Source of the DNA: UBA9676 sp963837105
GTDB lineage: Bacteria; Actinomycetota; Actinomycetes; Streptosporangiales; Streptosporangiaceae
NCBI GenBank assembly: GCA_963837105.1
Contig: CAWIMG010000026.1
Coordinates: 124,001 to 188,000 of the forward strand
DNA: 64,000 bases
Reading direction: 5' to 3'
Positions 16,677 through 24,680 of the stretch are shown here, in pieces. The notes beneath the pieces were generated by a model. It was not told the origin of the DNA, did not search any database, and worked only from the letters and a program-made list of their open reading frames with translations. A program made the translations under genes and the position numbers. Every line of letters begins with the position of its first letter. Within the stretch, counting starts at the first letter, position 1.

Positions 16677-18011
16677 TCACGCTGGCAGCTCCACACTGGC
16701 GGCTGGATCTGCCGCGGCGGCGGGCAGCAAGGCGACCTCACCCGTCGAGCCGTCGATGGCGGCCAGCCAGGCCCCGTCACCGGCGGCCGGGCCGGTCACC
16801 CGCTCCGGTCGGCAGCCGACCACCATCGGCACGCCGAGGCTGCGGGCCACCCCGGCCAGGTGCGAGCCTGCCGCGCCGGACCTGGCGATGATGCCACGGG
16901 CGGAGAACAGCAGCGGGGCCAGGGCCGGCACCGGCTGGTCCACCAGCAGGATGGCATCTCCGCAGTCACCGGCCGGCCGCTGATGCGGATGGCAGGGCAG
17001 CAGCCGGCCGGCCGCGGTTCCCGGGGCGGCCAGGCCGGCAACGCGCTCGCCCCGGCCCACCACCATGGCGGCCAGCAGCGGCATCCACTTCCGGGCCCGG
17101 GTGAGCCCGGCCGGGGCGGCCAGCGCGAGCAGGCCCGCGGCCAGCTCGTCCCCCGGCCCGGCCACGGCGGCGGTGCCCGGCCCGGCTGGGCCGCGGGCCA
17201 CCGTGCCGCCTCCCGCGGGAGGCCCGGCGGCGGCCGGCGCCGGCCGCACCGACTGCAGCAGCCAGATACGGCCACCGGCCGCCGCCCACTCGATCTCCGC
17301 GCCGCCGAGCAGCTGGCCGGCCTGCCGGGCCAGGGTGGCCACCGCCGCCACCAGCTCGCCGCCCAGCAGGCGGGTGAGCTGGCGGCCGGTCAGGCCTTCG
17401 GCCCAACCTGCCAGCAGCGGGGCCGGATGACCGGGGACACCCTCGATGCTCACCTGCCCGTCCGCGGCCAGCCGGGCGATCCCGCCCGCATACGGGCTGA
17501 TCTCCGGCTGCAGCAGCACTGCCATCCGCAGCGCAGGCGGCGGCAGCCCGGACGCGGCCAGCCGGCCCAGCGGATCCACCGCGAATGCCGACGCCCAGCA
17601 GCTGGCGACCGCGGATGGCGCGTCAACCGGGCCGACCCCGGCCACCGAGCGGAATGCGCCGGCCCAGCGCGGGTCGGCCTCCAGCGGGCTGGACGAGCGG
17701 GCGATGGCCTGGCCGCCGAGCGCGGCCACGGCGGCACGCAGGCTGGCCGCGAACTGACCGCCCGGCCGGTGCCCCAGCACCGCCCGCCGGGCTGCCGCGG
17801 GCCGGCCCGCGGCCACCGCGTCCGCCCCGGCGGCCAGCGCGGGCTGCCCGGCCGCGACCGGCACCACCCAGCCCGGCAGCACCGGCAGCCCGGCGGTCAG
17901 CGCCCGGGCCAGCACCGCCGCCTTGGCCCCGACCTGCTGGGCGGCCCCGCCGGCGAGCGTGGCTTCGGCTCCCAGCCGGAGCAGGCCCGGCCCGGCCGCC
18001 TCCGTGCTCAC
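16677..18011 (-). CDS. Compact PEP/pyruvate-utilising enzyme (PPDK/PEP-synthase-like)
   Basis: A 444-residue protein with two parts. The N-terminal part (about 1-230) is an ATP-grasp-like PEP/pyruvate-binding domain: GAKAAVLARALTAGLPVLPG, ARSSSPLEAD and EIEWAAAGGRIWLLQSVRP match the PPDK N-terminal pattern. The C-terminal part (about 340-430) is the swivelling phosphohistidine domain, with GDAILLVDQPVPALAPLLFS and the His in SGAAGSHLAGVARSLGVP. It is far shorter than PEP synthase (about 800) or rifampicin phosphotransferase (about 860), and no separate PEP-binding barrel is seen. It may phosphorylate a small molecule with ATP. GTG at 18011 overlaps the M24 stop (GTGA). Confidence 0.75.
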   Translation of the reverse strand: MSTEAAGPGLLRLGAEATLAGGAAQQVGAKAAVLARALTAGLPVLPGWVVPVAAGQPALAAGADAVAAGRPAAARRAVLGHRPGGQFAASLRAAVAALGGQAIARSSSPLEADPRWAGAFRSVAGVGPVDAPSAVASCWASAFAVDPLGRLAASGLPPPALRMAVLLQPEISPYAGGIARLAADGQVSIEGVPGHPAPLLAGWAEGLTGRQLTRLLGGELVAAVATLARQAGQLLGGAEIEWAAAGGRIWLLQSVRPAPAAAGPPAGGGTVARGPAGPGTAAVAGPGDELAAGLLALAAPAGLTRARKWMPLLAAMVVGRGERVAGLAAPGTAAGRLLPCHPHQRPAGDCGDAILLVDQPVPALAPLLFSARGIIARSGAAGSHLAGVARSLGVPMVVGCRPERVTGPAAGDGAWLAAIDGSTGEVALLPAAAADPAASVELPA

Positions 18012-19246
18012 CCGGCGGAGATGATCTCGTGCGAGGCGTACGACGACAGCAGTTCGTGCCCCTCGTCGGTGACCAGCAGCATCTCCTCCAGCCGGACGCC
18101 GAACTCGTGCACCTTCCCGTGCTGGGTCTCCAGCGCGAACACCATGCCGGGCCGGATCTCCTCGGGGTAGTCCAGCGACCAGATCCGGGAGATGACCGGC
18201 CGATCGTACTGGGCCAGGCCCAGCCCGTGCCCCCACAGGTTGGCGGCGGCCTGGTCTTCCTCCTGGTATCCCCAGGCTTCCCACGCCGATGGCCACTTCG
18301 CGGCGATGTCACCCGTGGTCACACCCGGCCGGACGACGTCGATGGCGTCCCACAGCCACCGGTGGGCGGTGTCGTAGTAGTGCTTCATCTCGTCGGTCGG
18401 CGTGCCGCCCACGCAGTAGGTCCGGTATACGCACGACTTGAACCCGTTCCAGGTCAGCGCGGCCAGGTCGACGATGACCAGTTCGCCGGGCCGGATGATG
18501 CGGTCGGAGAAGTTGCGCCAGTTCGGCCAGGCGTTCGGCCCGGAGGACACGATGATGTCCTCCACGTCCTCCATTCCGGGAATGCTGTAGAGGTACTCGA
18601 AGCCGAACGCGGCCACCTCGTTCTCGGTCAGCCCAGGCCGCAGGAACTGGGTGAACTCGTAGTGCAGGGTGTCGCAGATGGCGCCGACGATGCGGGCCGC
18701 CTTCTGCTCGTCCGGGCTCTTGATGGCGCGCGCCTCCATCATCGGGGTCATACCGTCGGCCCAGGTCACTCCGGCCCGGCCGAACGCCGCGAGCATGTTG
18801 ATGTCGATGAAGTCCACCCCGAGCGGCTTGTCCAGCACACCGGCGTCCTCCAGGTCGTGCAGCAGCGCGGTGGTGAACTTGGCGACCTGGCTCTGGGCCG
18901 CCGGGCCCGCGGCCCCCTTGATCCAGGTGTAGGAATGGCGGATGTTCTCGGCCGGGATCCACGGGTTGTGCACCTTCAGGTGAATGCCGATGTCGCCCTG
19001 CTCGTAGACGATCGGCTCCCGGCCCTCGCACAGCACGACATAGCGCAGGCCCGGCTTGAGCCGGTTCCAGCCCGGCGTGTAGGTCGAGGAGACATAGCGC
19101 ATGTTCTCGTCATAGAACAGCAACACCGCGCCCAGGCCGTGGCGGGCCATCGCCTCCCGCGCCCGCTGCAGCCGCCAGGCCCGGACCGCGGCCCAGTTGA
19201 TGCCCTCCTTCCAGTCGGTGCTCAGGCCGCCAAAGGCTTCTCTCAT
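18008..19246 (-). CDS. M24-family metallopeptidase-like protein (Xaa-Pro peptidase / DddP fold)
   Basis: A 412-residue pita-bread-fold protein. The N-terminal creatinase-like domain is followed by the catalytic domain. Of the five metal ligands of the family, four are visible: Asp in VIVDLAAL, His in NLWGHGLGLAQYD, Glu in FALETQHGK and Glu in VRLEEMLLVTDEG. The position of the second Asp, in NGFKSCVYRTY, holds Cys instead. The family covers prolidase, aminopeptidase P, creatinase and the DMSP lyase DddP, so hydrolysis or lyase activity on a small amide or ester is possible. ATG at 19246 has AGGACGG upstream; an in-frame GTG at 19279 overlaps the CocE stop. It is the second gene of the operon. 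Confidence 0.83.
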   Translation of the reverse strand: MREAFGGLSTDWKEGINWAAVRAWRLQRAREAMARHGLGAVLLFYDENMRYVSSTYTPGWNRLKPGLRYVVLCEGREPIVYEQGDIGIHLKVHNPWIPAENIRHSYTWIKGAAGPAAQSQVAKFTTALLHDLEDAGVLDKPLGVDFIDINMLAAFGRAGVTWADGMTPMMEARAIKSPDEQKAARIVGAICDTLHYEFTQFLRPGLTENEVAAFGFEYLYSIPGMEDVEDIIVSSGPNAWPNWRNFSDRIIRPGELVIVDLAALTWNGFKSCVYRTYCVGGTPTDEMKHYYDTAHRWLWDAIDVVRPGVTTGDIAAKWPSAWEAWGYQEEDQAAANLWGHGLGLAQYDRPVISRIWSLDYPEEIRPGMVFALETQHGKVHEFGVRLEEMLLVTDEGHELLSSYASHEIISAG

Positions 19247-19271
19247 CGCACTGCCGTCCTTTCGGTGGGGG

Positions 19272-21059
19272 TCAGGCACGCCGCGGCCGGCCTGAGCTGG
19301 CCGGGATGACCGGCAGCAGCAGGTAGGACTCCCGCCCGGGGCCGTGCCACAGCGTCTGCCGGCTCGTGGCCAGCTCTGGGGGGCGGTCGACAGGGTCGTT
19401 ATGAAGAAATGGGCCGCAGCCGGTCATCTCGTTCTTGAACGAGCCCAGCCGGGGCGCGTCCGGGTAGCGGACCTCGTAGTCGCGGCCGCGGACGGTCAGC
19501 GCCAGCCGGTAGCCGGCCGGCAGCACCACGCTGGTCGGCCAGATCTCCACGTCGGCCTGGCAGATCTCGCCGGGGGTGACCGGCTGGATCTCGTCGTGGC
19601 TGTGGTAGGGCCGGTACGGCCTGGTCAGCACGGGGTCCAGCTTCCGGTGCGACAGCCGCAGCCAGCCCTGTGCGACCGGGGTGTGCGGGTCGATGGCGCC
19701 GGGGAAGGTGACCTCCTGGCCGTCCGGGGCGAAGGCCCGCAGCACGCAGAACAGGTCGGCGTCGGTGACCGAGGAGGAGACGAACAGCCGGGCCGCGACC
19801 GGCCCGGTGATCTCGGTCTCGGCCGTCACCGGCGCGGCCGTGAAAGTGATCCCCTCCCCGTCCGCCTGGTAGCTCACCCGCTCGTGCTCGCCGCCGGGCT
19901 CGCCGGCCAGGTCGCCCGATCCGGGCCGCAGGTAGAGCCGCCGCCAGTCGGTCCGGGCCAGCGGCCACTCCTGCTCGGCCCGCGGCCGGAAGCCGTCCAG
20001 CGTGCGGACCTGCAACTGCACCGGCGGCTGGTTCCGCCAGCCGCTGTCATCACCGTGCAGGAAGCAGGCGAAGAACCGTTTCTGCAGATCGACGCCGTAG
20101 TCGGTGTAGAAGTGGGTCCAGTGCTCCAGGCCGTGCACCTCCAGCCACTTGTGCCGGGAGGCGGCCTGGGTGAAGCCCTCGAAGTTGCCGCGGGTGTGCA
20201 GGCCCTGGCCGCCCCAGTTGGCGGCGGTCAGCAGCGGGACGGTGATCTGCGCCCAGTCGGCCGAGCGGGCCCGGTGGAACTCGTCGTCCAGCGGGTGGGC
20301 CCGGATGTCCTCGCCGAACGGCGCCCGCGCGGCCGCCAGTTCGGCGTCGGCCAGCGTCTCCGGGCCGGCCACCGGCTCCCCGGTGACCGCACTGCGCGGG
20401 CCGCGTTCCCCCCGCCCGTGCTGGACCACGGTGACCTGCTTGTCGTACCAGTTCAGCCAGAAGGACGACAGGATCCCGCCGTGGTGGGTGCCGTCCCGGT
20501 AGAAGTCCGCCGCGCCCTCCCAGACGCACATGGCGGCCAGGTGCGGCGGATGCAGCCCGGCGACATGCCACTGGTTCATCGCGTAGTAGGAGATGCCGTT
20601 CAGCCCCACCTTGCCGGTGCTCCATGGCTGCGCCGCCGCCCATTCGATGCATTCGTACAGATCCTGGGTCTCCCGGGGCGAGTACGGGTCGAGCCGGCCA
20701 GGCGAGCGGCCCGCGCCGCGCGAGTCGACCCGGACGCAGGCGTAGCCGTCCGGCACCCACTTCTCCGGGTCGGCGACTTCCCAGTTCTGGTGGACGTTGC
20801 TCGACCCGGCTGTCACGTCCGGGTGCTGGCTGGTCATCAGCCGCCACTGGTCGGGATAACCATCCTGGAATGCCAGTCCCTTGGCGTACGGGCCGTAGCT
20901 GAGGAGCACCGGGTAGCGCCCCTCCCCCGGCGGCCGGAACACGTCGGCCCGCAGCACCAGCCCGTCGCTGGCCGGCACCGGCACGTCCCGCTCGATAACG
21001 ATCGCGTCCGGGCCGGGCACGGGCGGCTGGCCCGGACGGTCCTGCGCTCCTGGCGCCAC
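19272..21059 (-). CDS. CocE/NonD-family alpha/beta hydrolase (X-Pro dipeptidyl-peptidase type)
   Basis: A 595-residue serine hydrolase. The N-terminal alpha/beta domain has VRVDSRGAGRSPG near residue 110 and the nucleophile elbow GLNGISYYAMNQW near residue 150. The later part is the jelly-roll C-terminal domain of the family (SVTDADLFCVLRAFAPDGQE, LSHRKLDPVLTRPY). Members hydrolyse esters or N-terminal Xaa-Pro bonds. GTG at 21059 follows AAAGGGAG. It is the first gene of the operon, divergent from the XRE-cupin regulator with 154 bases between them. No signal peptide is seen, so it should be cytoplasmic. Confidence 0.87.
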   Translation of the reverse strand: MAPGAQDRPGQPPVPGPDAIVIERDVPVPASDGLVLRADVFRPPGEGRYPVLLSYGPYAKGLAFQDGYPDQWRLMTSQHPDVTAGSSNVHQNWEVADPEKWVPDGYACVRVDSRGAGRSPGRLDPYSPRETQDLYECIEWAAAQPWSTGKVGLNGISYYAMNQWHVAGLHPPHLAAMCVWEGAADFYRDGTHHGGILSSFWLNWYDKQVTVVQHGRGERGPRSAVTGEPVAGPETLADAELAAARAPFGEDIRAHPLDDEFHRARSADWAQITVPLLTAANWGGQGLHTRGNFEGFTQAASRHKWLEVHGLEHWTHFYTDYGVDLQKRFFACFLHGDDSGWRNQPPVQLQVRTLDGFRPRAEQEWPLARTDWRRLYLRPGSGDLAGEPGGEHERVSYQADGEGITFTAAPVTAETEITGPVAARLFVSSSVTDADLFCVLRAFAPDGQEVTFPGAIDPHTPVAQGWLRLSHRKLDPVLTRPYRPYHSHDEIQPVTPGEICQADVEIWPTSVVLPAGYRLALTVRGRDYEVRYPDAPRLGSFKNEMTGCGPFLHNDPVDRPPELATSRQTLWHGPGRESYLLLPVIPASSGRPRRA

Positions 21060-21144
21060 GGTGTGCTCCCTTTAATCAGCCGCCCGCGTGGGCTGGTGGC
21101 GTTCAGTGACGGTCATCGGCTCCGGCCCGCTCCGCCTCGGACGA

Positions 21145-21203
21145 TAGCAGTGCTAAACGCCGAGCGGAACCCTCGACTGGTGGCCTGACCTGGTGCAGTA
21201 GCA
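21145..21203. promoter_or_regulatory. Candidate operator (TAGC-N3-GCTAA plus CAGTAGCA)
   Basis: In the promoter region between the CocE operon and the XRE-cupin gene, TAGCAGTGCTAA (21145-21156) is an inverted repeat TAGC-N3-GCTA, and CAGTAGCA (21196-21203) is the reverse complement of the TGCTACTG at 14695-14702. The first element matches the one at 14666 in 10 of 12 bases. Autoregulation by the neighbouring regulator is the simplest reading. Confidence 0.4.
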
Positions 21204-21213
21204 TTCAGTCACC

Positions 21214-21918
21214 ATGTCCGATTTCAGTGCTGCTACTGATGCCCGGAGCCTGGCCGACGGCATCGGGCGGCGGCTGGCCGCCTACCGGACGGAGCGGAGG
21301 CTGCGGGTGGCCGAACTGGCCCGCGCGGTGGGGGTCACGCCCAGCCTCATCAGCCAGATCGAGCGGGGCCAGTCCCGCCCGTCCGTCTCCACCCTGTTCG
21401 CCATCGCGCAGGCGCTGGCCGTGCCGGTGGACGCGTTCTTCCGCGAGCCGGTGCCGCCAGCCGCCCGCCCGCCCGCCGAGCCCGCCCCCGCCGGGAACCT
21501 GGCCGGTACCGCCGGGAACCCGGCCGGGACCACGCCGGCCGGGGACCGGGCGGGGGCTGGCCCGGACGGCGGTCGCTACCTGGTACGCCGGGGCCGCCGG
21601 GCGGCCATCGACATCGAGGGCGGCGTGCGCTGGGAACGGCTGACCCGCAGCACGCTGGATCACCTGGACTTCTTCGAGCTGATCTACGAGCCCGGCGCCC
21701 AGTCCCACCCGCGCCAGTACACCCACCCTGGCACCGAGATGGTGCTGGTGATGAGCGGCTGCCTGGAGATCACCATCGGTTTCGAGCGCTACCTGCTGGA
21801 GCCAGGTGACAGCATCGACTTCCCCTCCTCCATGCCGCACCGCTACCTGAACCCGTCGGCGGCCGAGACCGCCCGGGCCGTGACCGCGATCCTGTACGAC
21901 TGCCCCGGCGGCCGCTGA
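21214..21918 (+). CDS. XRE-family regulator with C-terminal cupin domain
   Basis: A 234-residue one-component regulator. Residues 10-70 are an XRE/Cro helix-turn-helix (VAELARAVGVTPSLISQIERGQSRPSV is its core), then a Pro/Ala-rich linker (about 80-118), then a cupin barrel (EMVLVMSGCLEITIGFERY, PGDSIDFPSSMPHRYLN) that should bind the inducer. ATG at 21214. It is divergent from the CocE operon and so the likely local regulator; the promoter carries inverted repeats. Such XRE-cupin proteins commonly repress catabolic genes. Confidence 0.88.
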   Translation: MSDFSAATDARSLADGIGRRLAAYRTERRLRVAELARAVGVTPSLISQIERGQSRPSVSTLFAIAQALAVPVDAFFREPVPPAARPPAEPAPAGNLAGTAGNPAGTTPAGDRAGAGPDGGRYLVRRGRRAAIDIEGGVRWERLTRSTLDHLDFFELIYEPGAQSHPRQYTHPGTEMVLVMSGCLEITIGFERYLLEPGDSIDFPSSMPHRYLNPSAAETARAVTAILYDCPGGR

Positions 21919-21993
21919 CCGGCGGCTGCCCCCCGGCGCCGGCCGGTGCCCTCCCCGGGCGCGGGCGGTCCGCTCTCCCCGGGCGCGGGGCGG

Positions 21994-22554
21994 TCAGCTC
22001 TCCCCGGCCGCCGCCGGGGCGAAGAAGGTGAACCGCACCCGGGCATAGGTCCGTTCCGCGGACACACCCAGCGAGGCCAGCGAGAGGCCGGTGCTTTCGG
22101 ATGGGTCGTGCTGGACCACGACCAGCCCGTCCGGGGCCAGCCAGCCCGGCTCGCGGTCGATCAGCTGGACGGTCCGGGTCCACAGCCCCCGCCATTGCGG
22201 CGGCGCCACGAAGATGATGTCGAACTCCGACGGGCTGCCACGCAGGTAGCTGAACACGTCGGCGGGGACTACCTGGGCGTTCGCGGCCAGCCGGGTGAGC
22301 TCCAGGTTGTAGCGGATGTTGCCGAGCGCGCGCGGGGAGCGCTCGACAAGAACCGCCTCGCCGCAGCCCCTGCTGAGCGCCTCGATGCCGACCCCGCCGG
22401 TGCCCGCGAACAGATCCAGGAACCGGCAGCCGGGCAGGCGCGGGCCCAGGATGGCGAACAGGCTTTCCTTTGCCCGGTCGGTGATCGGCCGGGTCTCCCG
22501 GCTCGGCGGGGACCGCAGGATGCGGCCCTTGGCGGCGCCTGCGATGACCCGCAT
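21994..22554 (-). CDS. rsmD: RsmD-type 16S rRNA (guanine966-N2) methyltransferase, divergent motif IV
   Basis: A 186-residue SAM-dependent methyltransferase. MRVIAGAAKGRILRSPP, RPITDRAKESLFAILGP and LDLFAGTGGVGIEALSRG are diagnostic of RsmD, which methylates the small-subunit rRNA. The catalytic motif IV, usually Asp/Asn-Pro-Pro-Tyr, reads VAPPQW near residue 120. ATG at 22554; the frame is open further upstream without homology. In most actinobacteria rsmD lies next to coaD, whereas here it sits convergent with an XRE-cupin gene and divergent from an NTF2-like gene. It could be a paralog with another substrate. Confidence 0.78.
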   Translation of the reverse strand: MRVIAGAAKGRILRSPPSRETRPITDRAKESLFAILGPRLPGCRFLDLFAGTGGVGIEALSRGCGEAVLVERSPRALGNIRYNLELTRLAANAQVVPADVFSYLRGSPSEFDIIFVAPPQWRGLWTRTVQLIDREPGWLAPDGLVVVQHDPSESTGLSLASLGVSAERTYARVRFTFFAPAAAGES

Positions 22555-22642
22555 TCGATGCTCCGCTTGTGCCGCGTGGTGTCCGGTGCTGCTGACATCA
22601 TCGTATCCGGGGTGATCATCCGATTGAGGAGGCAAGCCCGGG

Positions 22643-23245
22643 ATGGACGGCGCGGCAGCCGACCGGCTGGCGATCAGGGAACTGGTGGACAACTGGGCGG
22701 TCTGGCGGGACGCCGGCGACTGGGACCGCTTCCGGACGGTCTGGCACTCCGATGGACGCATGATGGCCACCTGGTTCCAGGGGCCGTTCACCGATTTCAT
22801 CCGGGTCAGCCAGGAGGGCTTCGACCGGGGGGTGCGGATCCTGCACTTCCTCGGCGGAAACTCGGCCGACGTGGCCGGCGACCGGGCCATCAGCCAGACC
22901 AAGATGACCATCAGCCAGCGTGCACCGGTCCACGACGTGCTCTGCGACGTGGTGTGCACCGGGCGCTTCTATGACTTCATCGAGCGCCGGGACGGGCGCT
23001 GGGGCATCGTGCTGCGGCAGCCGATCTATGAGAAGGACCGGCTCGACCCGGTGGACCCGGCCGCCCGGCTCGATCTGGATGCCGCCCTGCTGGCCCGCTT
23101 CCCCGAGGGCTACCGGCACCTGGCCTACCTGCAGGCTGGCCTCGGCTATCAGGTCAAGCCGGACATGCCGGGCCTGACCGGACCGGAGGTGACGGCCCTG
23201 TACCAGCGGGGCAGCCGCTGGCTGGCGGGCGGGCCTCGTGACTGA
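22643..23245 (+). CDS. NTF2-like (SnoaL-type) protein
   Basis: A 200-residue protein with the opening helices of the SnoaL_4/NTF2 fold (ADRLAIRELVDNWAVWRDAGDW), an RFRTVWHSDGRMMATWF strand typical of the family, and a C-terminal half continuing the cone-shaped sheet. Such proteins are isomerases, dehydratases or the small subunits of ring-hydroxylating oxygenases. The eight-base overlap with the following serine hydrolase implies cotranscription. ATG at 22643 lies 20 bases after a purine-rich GGAGG. The substrate is unknown. Confidence 0.75.
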   Translation: MDGAAADRLAIRELVDNWAVWRDAGDWDRFRTVWHSDGRMMATWFQGPFTDFIRVSQEGFDRGVRILHFLGGNSADVAGDRAISQTKMTISQRAPVHDVLCDVVCTGRFYDFIERRDGRWGIVLRQPIYEKDRLDPVDPAARLDLDAALLARFPEGYRHLAYLQAGLGYQVKPDMPGLTGPEVTALYQRGSRWLAGGPRD

Positions 23246-24407
23246 CCGGCTGACCGCCGCCGGGCTGGCCCGGCTGGACGTCACGGCGCAGCGGCACGTC
23301 GGGGACGAGCGGGTGCCGGGCCTGGTGGCGCTGGCCGCATGCGGCGATCAGGTGCACGTGGCGGCGCTGGGCACGCTGACAGCCGGCGCCGACCGGCCGG
23401 TGACCCGCGGCTCGCTCTACCGGATCGCCTCCACCAGCAAGCCGGTGACCGGCGCGGCCACCCTCGCGCTGATCGGCGAAGGCCTGATCGGGCTGGACGA
23501 GCCGGTCGACCGGCTGCTGCCGGAACTGGCCGGGCGGCGGGTGCTGCGGGCCATGGACGGGCCGCTGGCCGACACGGTGCCTGCCGCCCGCCCGGTCACC
23601 ACCCGCGACCTGCTGACTTTCACTTTCGGTTTCGGCGCGGCGGCCGAGATGTTCGCCGCGGCCACGCCGTGGCCGGTGATGGCGGCCGAGGCGGAACTGC
23701 GGCTGGCCACGCTCGGCCCGCCCGACCCCGCGATCCAGCCGGACCCGGACACCTGGATCGCCGGCCTCGGCAGCCTGCCGCTGCTGGCCCAGCCGGGCGA
23801 GCGCTGGCTCTACAACACCGGCGCCTCGGTGCTCGGGGTGCTGCTGTCAAGGGCGGCCGGCCAGCCGCTCGGGGAGGTGCTGCGGACCCGCATCTTCGAG
23901 CCGCTCGGCATGACCGGCACCGCCTTCTGGGCGGCCGACACCAGCCGGCTGGCAACCGCCTACCGGCCGGTCCCTGGCGGGCTGGCCGTGTGGGACGAGC
24001 CGGATGGGGCGTGGAGCCGGCCGCCGGCGTTCGGCGACGGCGCATCTGGGCTGGTATCGACCGCGGACGACCTGCTCGCCTTCGCGAGGATGCTGCTTAA
24101 CGGCGGTGCCCCGGTACTCACAGCGGCCGCCGCCCAGGCCATGACCACCGACCAGCTGACGCCCGCGCAGAAGTCGCGCGGCGGGCTCGGGCCGGATTTC
24201 TTCGTGGGCCGGTCCTGGTCGTTCTGCCAGTCGGTGCTCGACAGCGGGGCGTTCGGCTGGGACGGCGGGCTCGGCACGTCGTGGCTGGTGGATCCCGCCC
24301 GCGACCTCACGGTCATCGTGCTCACCCAGCGGATGTTCGAGTCGGCGGCGACCCCGGCCGTGCACCGCGACATCCAGGCCGCGGCCTACGCCGCACTCCC
24401 GGGTTAA
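23238..24407 (+). CDS. Serine hydrolase of the beta-lactamase / EstB esterase family
   Basis: A 389-residue penicillin-binding-protein-like hydrolase. The catalytic SxxK is in RIASTSKPVTGA near residue 73, the YxN motif in LYNTGASVLGVLL near residue 195, and the C-terminal part has WDGGLGTSWLVDP in the place of the KTG/HTG box. No signal peptide is seen, so a cytoplasmic esterase (EstB, LovD type) is more likely than a beta-lactamase. GTG at 23238 overlaps the NTF2-like stop by eight bases. Together they may process one small molecule. Confidence 0.83.
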   Translation: MTDRLTAAGLARLDVTAQRHVGDERVPGLVALAACGDQVHVAALGTLTAGADRPVTRGSLYRIASTSKPVTGAATLALIGEGLIGLDEPVDRLLPELAGRRVLRAMDGPLADTVPAARPVTTRDLLTFTFGFGAAAEMFAAATPWPVMAAEAELRLATLGPPDPAIQPDPDTWIAGLGSLPLLAQPGERWLYNTGASVLGVLLSRAAGQPLGEVLRTRIFEPLGMTGTAFWAADTSRLATAYRPVPGGLAVWDEPDGAWSRPPAFGDGASGLVSTADDLLAFARMLLNGGAPVLTAAAAQAMTTDQLTPAQKSRGGLGPDFFVGRSWSFCQSVLDSGAFGWDGGLGTSWLVDPARDLTVIVLTQRMFESAATPAVHRDIQAAAYAALPG

Positions 24408-24470
24408 TAGGTCCCGGGCCGCTACGTGCCGGCGGGACCGTCTCCCTGGCCGGGCTGGCATCATGAAACA

Positions 24471-24653
24471 GTGAACAGCCGAAGTTCCCGCCACTTCCCG
24501 GTCACCGTCACCCGCCTTCCGGTCGTGCGCTGCCAGATTTGCCAGCGCACCGTCGCCTACCGGCCCGGCAAGATCAGCGAAGTCCTGACGGAGCACTACC
24601 GCCGGGCGCACCCGGAGGCATTGCGCGCCCCGTCCCAGCCGGGCACGGCCTGA
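24471..24653 (+). CDS. Small zinc-finger-like protein, 60 residues
   Basis: Starting at GTG 24471 the product is basic and short. It holds CQICQ (residues 21-25) and HYRRAH (residues 42-47), a Cys2-His2 arrangement with 17 residues between the second Cys and the first His, which could bind one zinc ion. No strong ribosome-binding site is seen. Conservation cannot be tested here; the alternative is a chance ORF, but the C2H2 spacing argues against that. Confidence 0.5.
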   Translation: MNSRSSRHFPVTVTRLPVVRCQICQRTVAYRPGKISEVLTEHYRRAHPEALRAPSQPGTA

Positions 24654-24680
24654 ACGCCCCGGCACGGGCCTGCCGGGCTG

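Noticed and set aside
16590..18170. Long plus-strand open frame over the PEP enzyme gene
   Set aside because: It is a shadow of the minus-strand gene, with low-complexity product and no motif; the minus-strand gene has clear PPDK-type motifs.
21919..22000. Short repeat CTCTCCCCGGGCGCGG between the XRE-cupin gene and rsmD as a CRISPR-like or mobile element
   Set aside because: Only two or three imperfect copies with no regular spacer; most likely a GC-rich terminator region.
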